A stretch of DNA of 64,000 bases, taken from assembly GCA_015183035.1 (NCBI GenBank), contig JACZZP010000012.1, positions 1,922,001 to 1,986,000 on the forward strand. Reading direction: 5' to 3'. Under the pieces are notes generated by a model. It was not told the origin of the DNA. It worked only from the letters and a program-made list of their open reading frames with translations, and ran no database searches. Made by a program: the position numbers and the translations under genes. Below are positions 22,947 through 37,200 of the stretch, piece after piece (position 1 is the first letter of the stretch; each line of letters begins with the position of its first letter). This stretch comes from Meloidogyne chitwoodi (Eukaryota; Nematoda; Chromadorea; Rhabditida; Meloidogynidae).

Positions 22947-24715
22947 ATGTTCCTAAATTTTATTATTTTAAAATAATATTAAAATATATTTACATAATAA
23001 GATCAAGTATATAAGAAGAATTTTTTGCGTCAGTCAAACAAAACAACAAGAGAACAATTTAAAAATAATTTATTGAAGCAATTGAAAAAAAGAAACAACC
23101 TAACAATTTATAATTTATGTAGAAAATTGACCCGATTTCCTGAATTAAATAAAAATAAATTAAAGCATTTAAAAAACAAAAAAAATATGACAAAAATATG
23201 AAAAAATCAAGAATAAATCTCTGAATTTTAATGGCGCAGGAAGAATTTGGTATTTTGAAAATAAACAAGGGAAGAAATGTTGAATTGGTAACTATTTTAT
23301 AAATTGTAAACAAGCGAGAGTTTTCAAAATGGTAATTTTCAAAAATGGTAAAATTTAAAAATCGATAAATAATTTTCAAAATAATCAATTTTCAAGTAAA
23401 TATTTCTCAATTTTTTAGAATAATTAATGTAATAAATTTGTTTTAATTTTCCTCAAAATTATGCTTAAAAATTTACTAAAATTAATTTTTTATTTTTAAT
23501 AAAATATTTTTTTAATTCTCCCTTTTTTCCATTTTTACTACTTATAATTCTTTTTTTTGCCCTTTCACCTGTTTTAATCTGTTTCCGATCTTTTTTCTTT
23601 TAATGTTTTGCTTCACTAATTTCTTTTAAATTTTATTACAAAACTTTAATCAGATTTTTTTATATAATTTAAATGCAATATTTAAGTAAACAAATTAAAA
23701 AAAACTCTTTAATATTAAAAAAATTGGTAGAAAAAAGTCAATTTCAAGCAGTAATTAGTCTCTAATATTTTTTTTAATTTAGAGGACAGTCTCTAAATTT
23801 TTTATTTACTTTATTTTTCACTTAAAAACACTTGGCTTGATAGGCGCAATTTTTTATTTATTTTATTTTCTTTATTGCTTTTAATTTTTTTCTTTTAAGT
23901 TTCTAATATTTTTTATCTAATTTATTTTGAGTTTCTTTTTGAGCTATAATTTAATTATAAATAATTAATAATTAAATATTTTAATTTAAAATAGTTTTTT
24001 TAAATAGCGCATGGAATGGTTTGTTTTTTTCTCAATGATTGATTAAAACTGATTTACTAATCTTTTTGGCCTGATTCTACTCTTAAAAATCAAGGTTTAA
24101 TTTTATTTTTCTAATATTCTTTTTTTCTACCAAAATTTGATAGTTCAAAAACTTTCTTTTCTGCAAATTAATTGATAGATCAAAAATTGATTACTTTTCT
24201 TCTTTTTAAAAGGTTTTTTCTCATTTTCTTTCAAACTAATATAGAAAATTATGTATATTTCCTTTAATTTTGCGACTAAAAAGCGCTATATTATTCTTCG
24301 GGATCGTTGACCGATTTCAATTTTTTATTCAATAAATATATGTATTGCCTTTTTGCCTAAAAAAAAAGTGTTTTTCTTTTTTAGGAAAAAGCGCTTTCTC
24401 TGCAAAAAAAAAAAAGCCGCAGGTGCTGCTGCGAGCAATTTATAAATAAATAACTATTTTTCTTTTTTTATGTACTCCCCTTGTTTTGATAATTTTACAT
24501 ATTTTTCTCGCCTTCCAAAAAAAACTTAATGTTTTCATGTTCTAATAAACTTTTTTTCGTTTTTAATATATTTTTTGATATTCTTTAGGGAAAACTTTTA
24601 ATAAATTTTTTTCAAGTTTTTCTCGATTATTTTCTTTAAAATGTTTTTATTTAATCTTCAAAATAATTTTCAATTCATTCTTATTGTTAATCTTTTAATC
24701 GGGTCAACCCAAATG

Positions 24716-24930
24716 ATCGAAAATAGAATGAAGCAATTTGTGAACTTGCCAGTTCGGTCAATTAATAAAACACTCCTTGTAGGTCCAAGTTTGCACGAAA
24801 ACCAAATGGCCATGGGCTCTAAAGCGGAGAAGTGATAAAACACTCCTTGTAAGTCCAAGTTTGAAATGGACCAAATTGTTTTAAGAGATTTGACCGAACT
24901 GGCAAGTTCACAAATTGCTTTCATTCGATC
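24716..24930. mobile_element. MITE-like element with 40-bp inverted ends
   Basis: The left end GATCGAAAATAGAATGAAGC then AATTTGTGAACTTGCCAGTT is matched by its reverse complement on the right (AACTGGCAAGTTCACAAATT then GCTTTCATTCGATC). Between them AAAACACTCCTTGTAGGTCC occurs twice in direct orientation (24769 and 24838). No coding potential; the two opposing ORFs here are products of the inverted repeat. Confidence 0.7.
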
Positions 24931-25479
24931 TATAGGGGAGGACTCCTTTTAATTTGTTTTTGATTTACAATTATAATACTTCCTCTAGTTGTTTTTTTTG
25001 TTCATTGATAATTATTTTTTTATGAAAGTTCAAAAACATTTTTGCCTTAGACTCAAATTTGATTTTTAATATCACAATTTGAGTCTGAGGCCAATTTTAC
25101 TATTTCTGTCAAAATTAGTAATTATAGTTCCAAATTGATAATTTTCGCCTTTTCCGCCGTGTTATTGAGTCCCTAAAATACATTTTAAATTTTATAAATA
25201 TCATAACATTTTAATCAAAATTGAACAGCCTTTTTCATTGTTAAAAAACGTCATTCTTTTAAATTTCTTGACGTTTCTATTTAGTAAATTCGTTCTAAAT
25301 TTTCTTTTATTATTCTAGTCAATGAGACATAATCAGTAATAAAGCTGGCAGTAATAGATATAAAAAGAAAAAAGGCAGAACGAGAATTGGGCGAGAAAGT
25401 TCTTATACACAATTTCTGTCACTACCAGCTTCAATTTGCAAGGTGGTTAGACATAAAATTATGGAAAAATTGTTTTAAC

Positions 25480-25788
25480 TTAAAATAGAGAAGTAGAGAA
25501 AAGATTAGAAAAGAGTAAATAAATAAAAAAAAGGGAGAGAAATTTTAATGGAAAAAAGGTTAGAGTAAACAAATTGTGTAATGTGTAAGAGAACATAAAA
25601 AAGTAAGGTGTTAGAGAAGGAAAAATAAAAAGTGTATTAACCTCTAACAATAAAGTGAAGATTATTTTTAAGTCTGTCTCTCTCAGTGATAAAGCAAGAG
25701 TATTGGCAATGTGTCTAATTGTAAGTAAGAGTAAATAAGAGAAGAGAAGAGTATATAACATACATCTAGAGTATACACTATAAGTCAA
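25480..25788. repeat. GA-rich low-complexity stretch
   Basis: About 300 bases in which the plus strand is almost pyrimidine-poor: AGAGAAGTAGAGAAAAGA, GTTAGAGAAGG, AGAGAAGAGAAGAG and similar words. A comparable GA-rich stretch lies at about 61890-62060, which also ends near TTAGAGTATG. The long minus-strand ORF here is low-complexity. Confidence 0.5.
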
Positions 25789-26778
25789 TTTTCTTTAATG
25801 TTGACATGCTTTTTCTTATAGACTTGTGTTCCTTGTCTAAGCTTATCCTTGCACTTGAATACTTTTATAATATTTTATATATATTTTTTTTGCATTAGTA
25901 TAACTGTTGAGAATTTTAAGAAAATTAGCTTAAAATATGCAAAAATAATTTCTTTTTTAAAATTATGGGTTCATCTGTCCCTTCTCTTTTTTTCTTTAAT
26001 TTTTGCATTAACTACCAACTGTTTTATTGTCCTAGAAAAAAGGTGTTTTGTGAAGGAATCGAAAATATTGACCAAATAAATCGATGCTTTTTCTCCTTTA
26101 TAATTTTAAATTGGAAAGGGTGACCAAGAGTTGAAGAGTAAAAGTTCATTTTTTTCTTATTTTTTTTCATATAATTAATTTTAAAATAGTCCTTAATATA
26201 TTAAAAGGTTAAAAAATCTATTTTTAAATATATTTTTGGTTGAATAACAAAATCTTTTTTTTTCATCATCCCTTGTCAATTGAATTTTTCAAAAAAAAAA
26301 AATATGGAAGGACACAATAAATAAAAACAGGTTTTTCTTTTTTTAAAATTTATTTTTCTCAATTTCATTTCATTTTTTCAATATTTTTTTTGTGTCAATT
26401 TGCGTTCACTTTATTAAAAACTGATTTCCGATTTTAATATTTTTTCTTCTTTTTAAATTTAGTATTTTTATGTGTTTATTTAAAATAAAATTTTTTTATT
26501 ATAAAAGTTGCCATTAAAAGAAATTGATTTTTTTATATTTATTTTAATGCGCAATTGACATTTCTTCGCTTTTTTATAAACTTCGCTTACTTTTTCTTTG
26601 CTTTAAAAAAATTTATTTATTTGTTTATTCTTTTCCTTTATTTATTTGATCATTTTTTTAATTTAATTATGAATTATTCCTATTTTTAACTAAAAGGATT
26701 ATTAGAGTATTAATTTTATTTTTTTTACTCTAATTTACTTTTAAATTTTTGATAGAATTTAACTGACAATAGAGACTA

Positions 26779-26905
26779 CATTTCGTCGAACAATATTGCA
26801 CGACATTTCGCCACTACGGCAAAAAAATTACATTTCGTTTACCCGAGCCCACTATTTTTTGCTGTTGTGACGAAATGTCGTGCAATTTCTGTCGACGAAA
26901 AGTGA
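26779..26905. repeat. Hairpin element
   Basis: TTTCGTCGAACAATATTGCA then CGACATTTCG pairs with CGAAATGTCGTGCAATTTCT then GTCGACGAAA about 60 bases later. It could form a stem of about 28 pairs with a few mismatches around a loop containing CCCGAGCCCAC. A relic MITE or a structured 5' region of the gene that starts 256 bases downstream. Confidence 0.6.
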
Positions 26906-27160
26906 GGAATTCTGAATTGAAAAAACCTCGAATTTAGCTCCCGTAAATTCGATTTTTCTCGCCTCTAATGACCTTAATGGTATATACTTTGAAAGTTTAT
27001 TTTTTAATTTTAAACGCTTTTTTTTATTAATTTTTTTTTTGTTTTTTTAGTACAAAATTAAAAAAAAAAAGTAAAAATCTTCTTTAGCCAGATAGTCTCT
27101 AGAATTTAAAATAAATATATTCTAATTTAATATTCTCTCGCTCTTTGCGATTTAGCTGAT

Positions 27161-29202
27161 ATGACGAAGGATGAAGCTGGGAAATTTGCTGAGGAAAACA
27201 ACACAGTAAGCAAGGCGATCCTGTAGAAAATAATTTTGGGGATAAACTCGCCTCTTTGTAATTTTGGGTTTTTTGTCGTTATTATTCTTTTAATTTTGTC
27301 CCCAAAATTAAGAGTAAAATTAATAAAAATTTTCTTATATTAGCATTTTTCTTTTTTCAAAGTTGATGGCAAATGGCAGGACAAAACCTTCAGGCAAAAC
27401 ATCTTTATCAACTTTTATTTACAATAGACGTGAAGGAACTTTTTTGGGTCGAACGGGAAAATCTTGGGGTTACTTTTTAATAAAAATAATTTTTTTTAAA
27501 CATTTTTCTTTCAGTACAAATTGTCGTTTTCTATATTTTTTTCTATCTTCTTCTCGCTGCTTTTTGGATTGCTTGTCTAGCCATATTTTTGCAAACAATT
27601 GACAATTCAAAGCCTAAATATTATGGAAAAGATACAATTATTGGAGATAACCCAGGTTTTCTTTTTTTTAATTTTTAAGATCTCTAGTATTTTTGGATAT
27701 TTTGAGAAAATTTAGTATAATTGGGAGAATTTTGGGTTATTTTATTTTTGATCAAAGTTCCTTTCACTCTTTTTTTAAAAAACTAAATTTACAAAAGAAT
27801 GAAAAGTGTCATCTGTGTCATCTGCCAGAGGATGTCCTAGTAGAAATATAAATCTTTTTTTAAATCGATATTTTTCTCAAAAAAGGGGAAAAATGAGAAT
27901 TATTTTGGGTGTTAAAAGAGAGAATTATGTTCTCCAAAATGTTATCTATAATTAAAATTTTTAGACATTTGGGAAAAAGCTTCTTTGCCTTTTTCTTTGT
28001 TTTTAAGTCATTTTTATTTAAATATTTTCTAATTTTTAATTTAAATTTAATTTTAAAGGTGTTGGATATCAGCCTTGGCTAAAAGACCATCCAGAATCGA
28101 CTTTAATTAAATTTAATTCAAAAAACAAATCTAGTTATCAGGATTATATAAATACTTTAAACAAATATTTGGAAAAATATACAATTACGAATAATACGCG
28201 GGATTGCAGTAAATCTGGTGATTCTAATTCACAATTAATTGAAGATGGAAAAGCAAATGCTAAAGCAGAGGTTTGACAATTTTTATTTTATTTTTTAAAG
28301 TCTGTGTAAGAGCCAGAGTGCTCTCCTAATTTTGTAAATTTTTAGGAATTAATAATCCAGTTTAATATTTCATTTTTCTTAAGTTTCTAAAATTATTTTT
28401 GAATTTTTTTTTAATTTTTCTATTTTTAAAGGGGTTTTTAATCAAATATTCTAAAATTGTCGAAATTATCTCTCTCTCTTGACTTTTGTATTTTTAAAAA
28501 TAATTTTTATTTTTTTCAGGCTTGCCGTTTTAAATTAGATCCTTTTAAAACAGCAAAATGTCTTGAAGAAGATGATTATGGCTTTAAAGAAGGGAAGCCT
28601 TGTATCATTTTGTCATTAAATCGTTTGATTGGTTGGAAACCTGAAAATTATAAAGGAGAATATCCACCTGAATTAAATAATCGATACAAGCCTGGTTTTA
28701 TTACTTTTTACTGCAATGGAACGGTTTTTTCTTTTTTATAAAAAACATTTTTTTTAATTTAAAGAGTGAAATTGATAATGAACTTATTGGTGAAGTTGAA
28801 TATATTCCTGCTACAGGAATTGATGGAAAGTTTTATCCCTATGCTGTTATGGACAATTATCACCAGCCAATCGTTTGTTTTTTTCTTTAAAGATTTTTTT
28901 TATTTCTAAAAAAATGATATTTTTATTATTTTTATTCTTGGACAATCAGGGGAAATTTTTTTTAATAAAAAAGTCTTCTTAACACAATAAGGAGATTAAA
29001 AAGAAATGAATTTTAAAGAATTTTAGTCTTCTAAAAAAAATAAATAAAATTTATTTATTTTTAGGCAATGGTAAAGTTTACAAAATTACCAAAAAATCGT
29101 ATTGTAATGGTGGAATGCTCCGCTTATGCAGGCAATATTGAAATTGATTCGGAAAGTCGTTCTGGTATGGTCACTTTTGAGCTATTGCGGGAAGAAAGTT
29201 AA
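27161..29202 (+). CDS. nkb-1: Na+/K+-ATPase beta subunit
   Basis: Type II membrane glycoprotein needed to fold and deliver the sodium pump alpha subunit. Exons 27161-27205, 27363-27468, 27515-27655, 28059-28270, 28520-28723, 28765-28872 and 29065-29202 join in phase (about 317 residues). The order is: cytoplasmic [18 protein letters not shown], one membrane helix ([20 protein letters not shown]), and [13 protein letters not shown] first disulphide region ([16 protein letters not shown]) precedes [26 protein letters not shown] (glycosylation site), [10 protein letters not shown] and [11 protein letters not shown]. An AG lies 6 bases before the ATG. The nematode NKB pattern is clear; which paralogue is uncertain. 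Confidence 0.93.
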
Positions 29203-29350
29203 TAAATAGAAAATTAATTAATAATTTTAAAAAAGGCAATGAATTAATTAGAAAAAAAATTCTTTTTGTTTTAAATTTTTCTTTTTCTTTGACTTATGTA
29301 TACAAAAAAGAAGAGAAAAACTAGGATCATATAATTTTGTTTTTTTTAAT

Positions 29351-29450
29351 TATAGAGATCGGAGATTTTTGGTCGTTTTGTTGCCACTTGGCATCAAAAC
29401 GGCTTTTGTCATAATTGTACAATTTTTAATTATCTCTGCCGATCTCTATT
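29351..29450. repeat. Hairpin/MITE relic
   Basis: TATAGAGATCGGAGAT on the left pairs with ATCTCTGCCGATCTCTAT on the right, 100 bases end to end. An inner pair GTCGTTTTG...CAAAACGGC lies between. Noncoding. Confidence 0.6.
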
Positions 29451-29676
29451 TTTTAGTTGTATTTTCTTGTGACTCTGACCGAGCGAACAAATATAATTAA
29501 TTTTTATTTTTTTGTGAGATTTAATTTTATTGTATCCTATTACTTCATTTATGGCATACACACATTTATGATTTTTATTTTTCTGTATTTTGGCTTGGCC
29601 TTTTTGGAATTTTTAGAAATCCTCAAATAGGATTATATGTTTTTAAATTATTTTTAAAAAATTAGGCTAAATACTG

Positions 29677-29713
29677 GTGTTTTGGTGCCATATTTGATTG
29701 TGGCACCAAAACA
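29677..29713. repeat. Compact perfect stem-loop
   Basis: TGTTTTGGTGCCA, a short loop (TATTTGATTG), then TGGCACCAAAACA: a 13-pair perfect stem. The word TTTTGGTGCC also echoes the GCCACTTGGCATCAAAACGG stretch 290 bases earlier. It could be a transcript-end structure or a relic repeat. Confidence 0.6.
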
Positions 29714-30346
29714 TCTTTTTTCTGTTTTACGATTTTCACATTTCAAAAATACAAATAATTTTTATTGATTAAAATTCAAGCCTAGCCTACTTATTATACC
29801 CCATTCCCATTTAATTAAAACACTCCTTTAATTTTTTTGCTCTCTTTTTGTCATCTCTCAATAAAAAAATTCTTTTGCTTAACATAAAAAAATAATTTTT
29901 TTTTTAAATTTCATTTAATTTCTTGTCGTACTAAAATGTTTGTGTTGCATTCATTTACTTTTGCTATTTTTTATCTCAAACTTATTTGTGGATTTTTTTC
30001 TTGAGAAGGTTTATTTTTCTAAAGTTGGATTTTATCAGTTAAAAAAATTTTTTTCTTCAATTTTTTAGAAAAAAATTTTCTTCTCAATAAAATCCACAAA
30101 TACATTTTTCTTCACATTTATTTTATTTAGAATTTTACTAACAAAAAATCATTTTAGTTAAAAAAACTCTTTTTAAATACTTTCTAAAATTTTTCTCTTT
30201 CATGTTAAGTTTGATTTAAAAAAACAACGTGACAATAATTTTATGATATTTTTTTTTCAAAAATTTATTTTTTTTAAATTTTTTTTGAAGGAGTAAATCA
30301 ATTTTTTTAGCTAATTACTTTAAACATTAATTAAATTATTATATAA

Positions 30347-31739
30347 ATGTCATTATATAAAGAAGATGTTTATGAAACTGAAGATTTGCCTGAACCTGAA
30401 CCAGATGAGACAGAAGAATATTTTGAAAATAAAGAAATTGAAAAAGTTCATGTTGACATTCAGGCCGCAAAAAGGCGTTTTGGAAATTGTTTACTTGATG
30501 CGGAAACTGCAGGTTTATTTTGTTTTATTATTTTTTTAACTTTTTTAAGTTTATTTTGATTAATCGAAGTAATAAAACATAGTATTCTTAAATTTATTGA
30601 TTCCTAAGAATGATTAGACGGTTAAAACTGAGCTCAAAATTTATAATTAACGAGAAAAACCGTTTGTTTTTGACAAATAAAGTGTTTTTATTAATTACAA
30701 AACGTCCTTTAGTATTTGTCTACTTTTTGTTTTTTATCATCTAACATTTTGTGATTTTATCAACTAAATTTTCTGTGTTAAACTTAAAAATTAATTTTTA
30801 AGACTTTTCTGATTCTTCACGGTTTAAACGAGGTTACAAAGCAAACGAAATTTTTGAGGGTACAACTCAGAACTGGGAATGTGAGGAACAAACATTTGAA
30901 CAAAAATATAAGAGAATTTGTTTTGAAATTAAACAATTAATGGCTGAATCTGAAAAGGTTTATTTTTTATTTATTTGTTTAAAATTTTGTCATGGCCATT
31001 TTGTCCATTTTTCGATCTTTAAAAAAGGGAAGAAAGCTTATTTTTTTTAATTTGTAGCAAGCACCAAGCAAAACAGAATTTGAAGATTTGAACAAACTTT
31101 TACAATCAATAGTTTCACCAAAAGACGAATCGACAAAAACTGATGGTACAACAAGTGTAAGAGTTTGTTTAATTTAATTTTTATCAAAATTTCTCAATTT
31201 TTAGTCAACTCAAGTAGATGAACCCAAATTCATGAGTGGAGAAGAACTCGAAAAATATCGAAGCAAAATTGTTTCTGGGGCTTCAGTTCAAGAATTTAAT
31301 GAAATTATAAATTCTATTTTGGTTAATTTTTAATAATATATATTATTTTAAAATGTTTTTTTAGGCAGAATATAATCGAATTGTGGAATACTGTTCTGTT
31401 TTGACTAAAAATCGTAAAGAATATATTAATTATTTAAAACAGTCGCATCAAACTGCATTGAGTTTTAAGGATAAACAGTTTGTTAATTTTTTTTTATTTT
31501 CTAAGGGGATCATTGGAAAATATAACAGCTTTATTTATTAAAAAGATTTACTCTCTGGTCTTTAAATTAATTTTTCATTTGTTTTTTGTAGAATTCAAAT
31601 TTTGGAATCTACTGTAGAACAACTTCGTCAAGATCTCATCAAAAAACTTAGGAATGAACACATGGAAATTGCAAAAAATTCTGTGGAAGAAGGGACCAAA
31701 GAGAGACTTAATACTGAACAGAATTCTGACGTTCGGTAA
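30347..31739 (+). CDS. DCTN2: Dynactin subunit 2 (dynamitin)
   Basis: Shoulder subunit of dynactin, the dynein activator. Exons 30347-30512, 30803-30957, 31058-31156, 31205-31321, 31365-31477 and 31592-31739 join in phase. The N terminus has the family pattern (DVYETEDLPEPEPDETEEYF, then VDIQAAKRRF). The SRFKRGY segment is followed by coiled-coil helices (QKYKRICFEIKQLM, NRIVEYCSVL, QILESTVEQLRQDL). The product is about 265 residues, clearly shorter than the usual 330-400. The convergent RUVBL2 gene begins 80 bases after the stop, leaving no room for more exons. Confidence 0.88.
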
Positions 31740-31819
31740 TTTTTTTTCAAAAAAAGTTTTTTTAATGCAAAAATTCAACTTTCAAACCAAACAAAATTAA
31801 ATATAAATAAATAATTTTT

Positions 31820-33546
<1,727 letters not shown>

Positions 33547-34237
33547 TTCTCACAAATTTAACAACTAAAAATTAAAGGTAAAATTTTCTAAATAAAAAGA
33601 ACAGAAGAAATTATAGTAAAATCAAAAGTAAAAGACAAAATCACATTAAAATCTAAATGACTATAGGACAATTTAAAACATTTTTCCCAATTGAATATTT
33701 GAAAATTGGACATTTTTAAATTTGTACGTTTTCACTATTAACATTTCTACATAATTCTTTTTATTTGACACTTAGATATTTTTTTATTTTTATCTAACTG
33801 TAAAGATAATAAATAGTGTATACATTTAAATTTGCGCTAACTTAGATATTTTCGAATGTAGTTTTCTTTTTTTTCCATTATATTTTCTTTATCTTTCATT
33901 TCTAGTTCTATTGAATTTGCGTTGTCTCTAATGCAAACTGCCGGCGTCGATTTACTGTATTATTTGAGCTTGGTCGCCATTATTTCTCATAAAAAATTTT
34001 TTGCAATTTAAAAATACGTGTTTTATGTTTTTTAATCTCGTTTTACCTTGTTTTCTTGGCTTCTATTATATGTCTCATGTTATTTTTGTAAAAATTCGTT
34101 GTTTTTATCGTTGTTTTTATTATGAAATTATCATAAAATTTTGCTTCATTCTATACATAATGAACTTTATATGTAATTATATTCTTTGCCTTTTTATTCC
34201 TTTTATTTAATGCCTCTTATAGGTTATTTTACAGCAA
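33547..34237. promoter_or_regulatory. Divergent promoter region between RUVBL2 and the BET gene
   Basis: About 690 bases between two divergent starts. AT-rich with no coding frame. A GC-richer spot, CTGCCGGCGTCGAT, lies near 33939. A TTTTACAG acceptor ends at 34234, just before the BET start, and looks like a trans-splice site. Promoter function is inferred from gene orientation. Confidence 0.5.
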
Positions 34238-37200
34238 ATGTCTGATAAAATTTCTCTGGAAACTGAGGTTGAAAACGAAAATGAAGAAAATCACTTTACA
34301 ATTCAGGATCAACCAGAAAATAATAGTATGATTTTCATTATTTTAATAGATTTATGATTTTTAACAATTTATCTTCTTTAAGAATTATATTTTTTAATTC
34401 TCTTAAATTATAGCGGGAACATCTGCTGATGATCATCCGAATGAAAATGAATCAGATGCACATCTTATTGAAGCAACTAGTCTTTCTTCTGTTGGGGATT
34501 CTAATATGCCTACAATATCTGCAAATGGTGATGATGTATCGACTGAATCTATTGCTGTTGAAACTTCATCTACTAGGGATACACTTGAGGGATGGACATC
34601 TCCTATCCTGGTTTTTTTTATTTATTTATTTTCATTTTTGGATTTAAATTAAAAATTAGGAGGCCGTTAACGGTATGGTGCAACCAAGGATAATTCCTCC
34701 TATTGGGAAACCAGTTCGTTGGACTAACCAATTAGATTTTCTTATGAAGGATGTTCTTAAACAAGCTAAAATTCATAAACATGCCTGGCCTTTCCTTAGA
34801 CCTGTTGATTCAATTAAATTGGGAATACAGGTGAGTCATCAATATTTTCTCATATTTTGGGATAACGTTTTTTTATCTTTAAAAAATAACTTTAGTTATA
34901 CTTTGTAATTACATCTATCAGAATTTTTGAATTATTTAATTTTTCTAAAATTGCTTTTAAAATCTGTTAACTTACTTTTACTTTTCAGGACTATCACAAT
35001 GTAATTAAACGGCCAATGGACTTGGGAACTATTGAAAAACGTTTAAAGAATATGTATTATTATTCAGCTCAGGAATGCATGAAGGTTTTTTTATTTATTT
35101 TTAAATGTGTGTGATTTTGCCATTAGGTTATAGATCCCATTTCCCTCTTTTTTGTAATAAGATTTTGTCTGTTTTTTTCGGTGGTCCTTATTCCAATGTT
35201 TAAATTTCTAGGACATCATGCAAATCTTCAACAATTGCTACGTTTACAATCCATCTGAATATGGGGTCTATAAGATGGCAAAAGAACTTGAACACTTTAT
35301 ACTGATGAGAATCAGTAAAATACCTCCTAACGTAAGTTTTATTTTTTAGGATTATGAACAAATTTGGTCAAATTGTTACAAATTTAATCAATGTGAAGAC
35401 GATGTCACATTAATGTGCAAAAATGTTGAAAATTTGTATCGTGATCGTATGAAAAAATTTCCGAATGAGGTCTTAGGGGTTTTTTGAATTTGTTTTTTCC
35501 CTCAAAATTAAGGATTTTATTAATCTAATTTTTATATTACTTTTTTTTAGGAACATGAAATTCCATTTCCTAATCAAAAGAAGGGTGGAAGCAAAGGTGG
35601 ATTCAAAAAGATAGTTCGTGCAGCTTCAACAACTACTAAAGGTATTAGTGTAACTAATAGTCCGTCTAATAATTTGTGTGAATCAGCAACAGCCATCTTA
35701 AGCTATTTTCACAATGCTACTTTACAAGGTGCTCGCACATTTCTGTTTAAATTTTGGTTGATATTTTAAAAAATTTTTGATTTTTTCTTTAAAAAATTAC
35801 AAAAATTTTCTTCGGATATCAATCCATAGCCCTCTGCTTGCACCTGTATTTTCTTTTTAACATTTGAACTTTGCACTCTTTTTTTTCAAGCTTTATTTTA
35901 TTTTTCTTTACTTCTAGCACCTCAAAGCTAATTTTTGACATTTATATTTAATATGTTTTAGCAAGTCGTGAGTCTTCTGCTCAACGCGGTCTTCCTGACA
36001 GTTCTTCCTCTATTGGAATTATTAAACTAGAAAATGATTCTACGGATGACCAAAAAGGGGTTGTTTTATTCTTTATTTTTAAATACTTGTTTTTTTTAAT
36101 TTAGAAAGGTGTTAAAAGAAAAGCAGATACAACAACAAGTTTTGACGAAGATCAAGGTCCTTCTTCTAAGCAATTGCCTACAAAACGTGAAGTTAGACCA
36201 ATAAAGAAAGGTCCACCTCCAGTTGATTATACACAACTTAAACCTCGTTTGAAAGGAAAACTTAATGAACAAATGAAGTTTTGCACAAAATTATTAACAG
36301 AACTGTTGATTTCAAAAAAGTGTAAAGGTTAGTTTCTTTCTTTTTTTTTGACTATTTTTTCGATTTTCTGAACAAATCTCGATGAATTTTTTATTTGTTT
36401 GTTAACGTTTTAGTTATATATGTATTTACGTATTTAGTAGAAGGCAATATAAATTTTTTTAATTAAATTTAGGTTTCAATTGGGCATTTTTGGAACCAGT
36501 TGATGTTGAAGGATTAAAGCTTTATGACTACTATGATATTATTAAAGAACCCATAGATCTTGGTACAATAAAAAGAAAAATGGATGCACGTCAATATATT
36601 AACCCAGAAGAATTTAAAAGTGACATTTTGCTTATGTGCAACAATTGTTTTACTTATAACCCTGATGGACAAATAGTCAATAAACTCGGCAGACAATTAT
36701 TGGTTTAATTTTTTATAAATTTTTTTTCTTCTTAATTTTTAAATAATATTTTTAGGATTATTTTAATTCTCGTTGGAAGCATTTACCTGCTGAACTTCAA
36801 AAAGAGCCATTAGAAATTCAACAACTTCCAATTTTACATAAAGAAGAGCAAAAAGAACAACCCATTTCTTCTTTTAAAACTGCAACAAAGTCTTCAACAA
36901 TTTCTTCAAATATTATACCATCATTATCTTCTTCGTCTAAACCTATTGATGATGATGATCAAATAGATTTGGTTCTTTATCATGTGAACGAAAAACTTTC
37001 TCAACTGCAACAATATAGCCAGGAACTTCTTTCACTTAAGTATATGATTTTTATAATTTAATTTTGGAATACTTCTAGTCCTTGATATTTTTTTGGCAAT
37101 TTTAACATTTAATTAATATTTAAAATTCAATTTTAAATAATATTTTATAGATTTAAACGCCGCGAAGCTCGTTCGCAACACCAGCCATTACCCCATCTTA

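Larger units (their letters stand above)
22955..27150. other. 4.2-kb AT-rich gene desert
   Basis: No supported exon on either strand. Long A and T runs dominate; open frames here are low-complexity. It contains an inverted-repeat element at 24716-24930, a GA-rich stretch at 25480-25780, a hairpin at 26779-26905, and a short inverted pair around 25340-25435 (AAGCTGGCAGTAATAG / CACTACCAGCTTCAA). The last kilobase probably includes the Na/K-ATPase beta promoter. Confidence 0.5.
29203..30346. other. Gap between nkb-like gene and dynamitin
   Basis: About 1.1 kb, no exon seen. It holds two clear hairpins (29351-29450 and 29677-29713) and a weaker inverted pair (TTATTTGTGGATTTTT at about 29988 with AAAATCCACAAATA at about 30090). 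Confidence 0.45.

Noticed and set aside
24641..24924. Opposed ORFs on both strands in the 24.7-kb region
   Set aside because: Both come from the arms of the inverted-repeat element; neither resembles a protein family.
25480..26079. Hydrophobic frames in the 25-26 kb region
   Set aside because: Low-complexity translation of GA- or T-rich DNA, without splice sites or motifs.
35332..35349. A true 18-nt ultra-short intron joining both bromodomain exons
   Set aside because: Both exons encode the same structural segment, so joining them would duplicate helices B and C and disrupt the fold. Exclusive use is the simpler reading, though RNA is needed.
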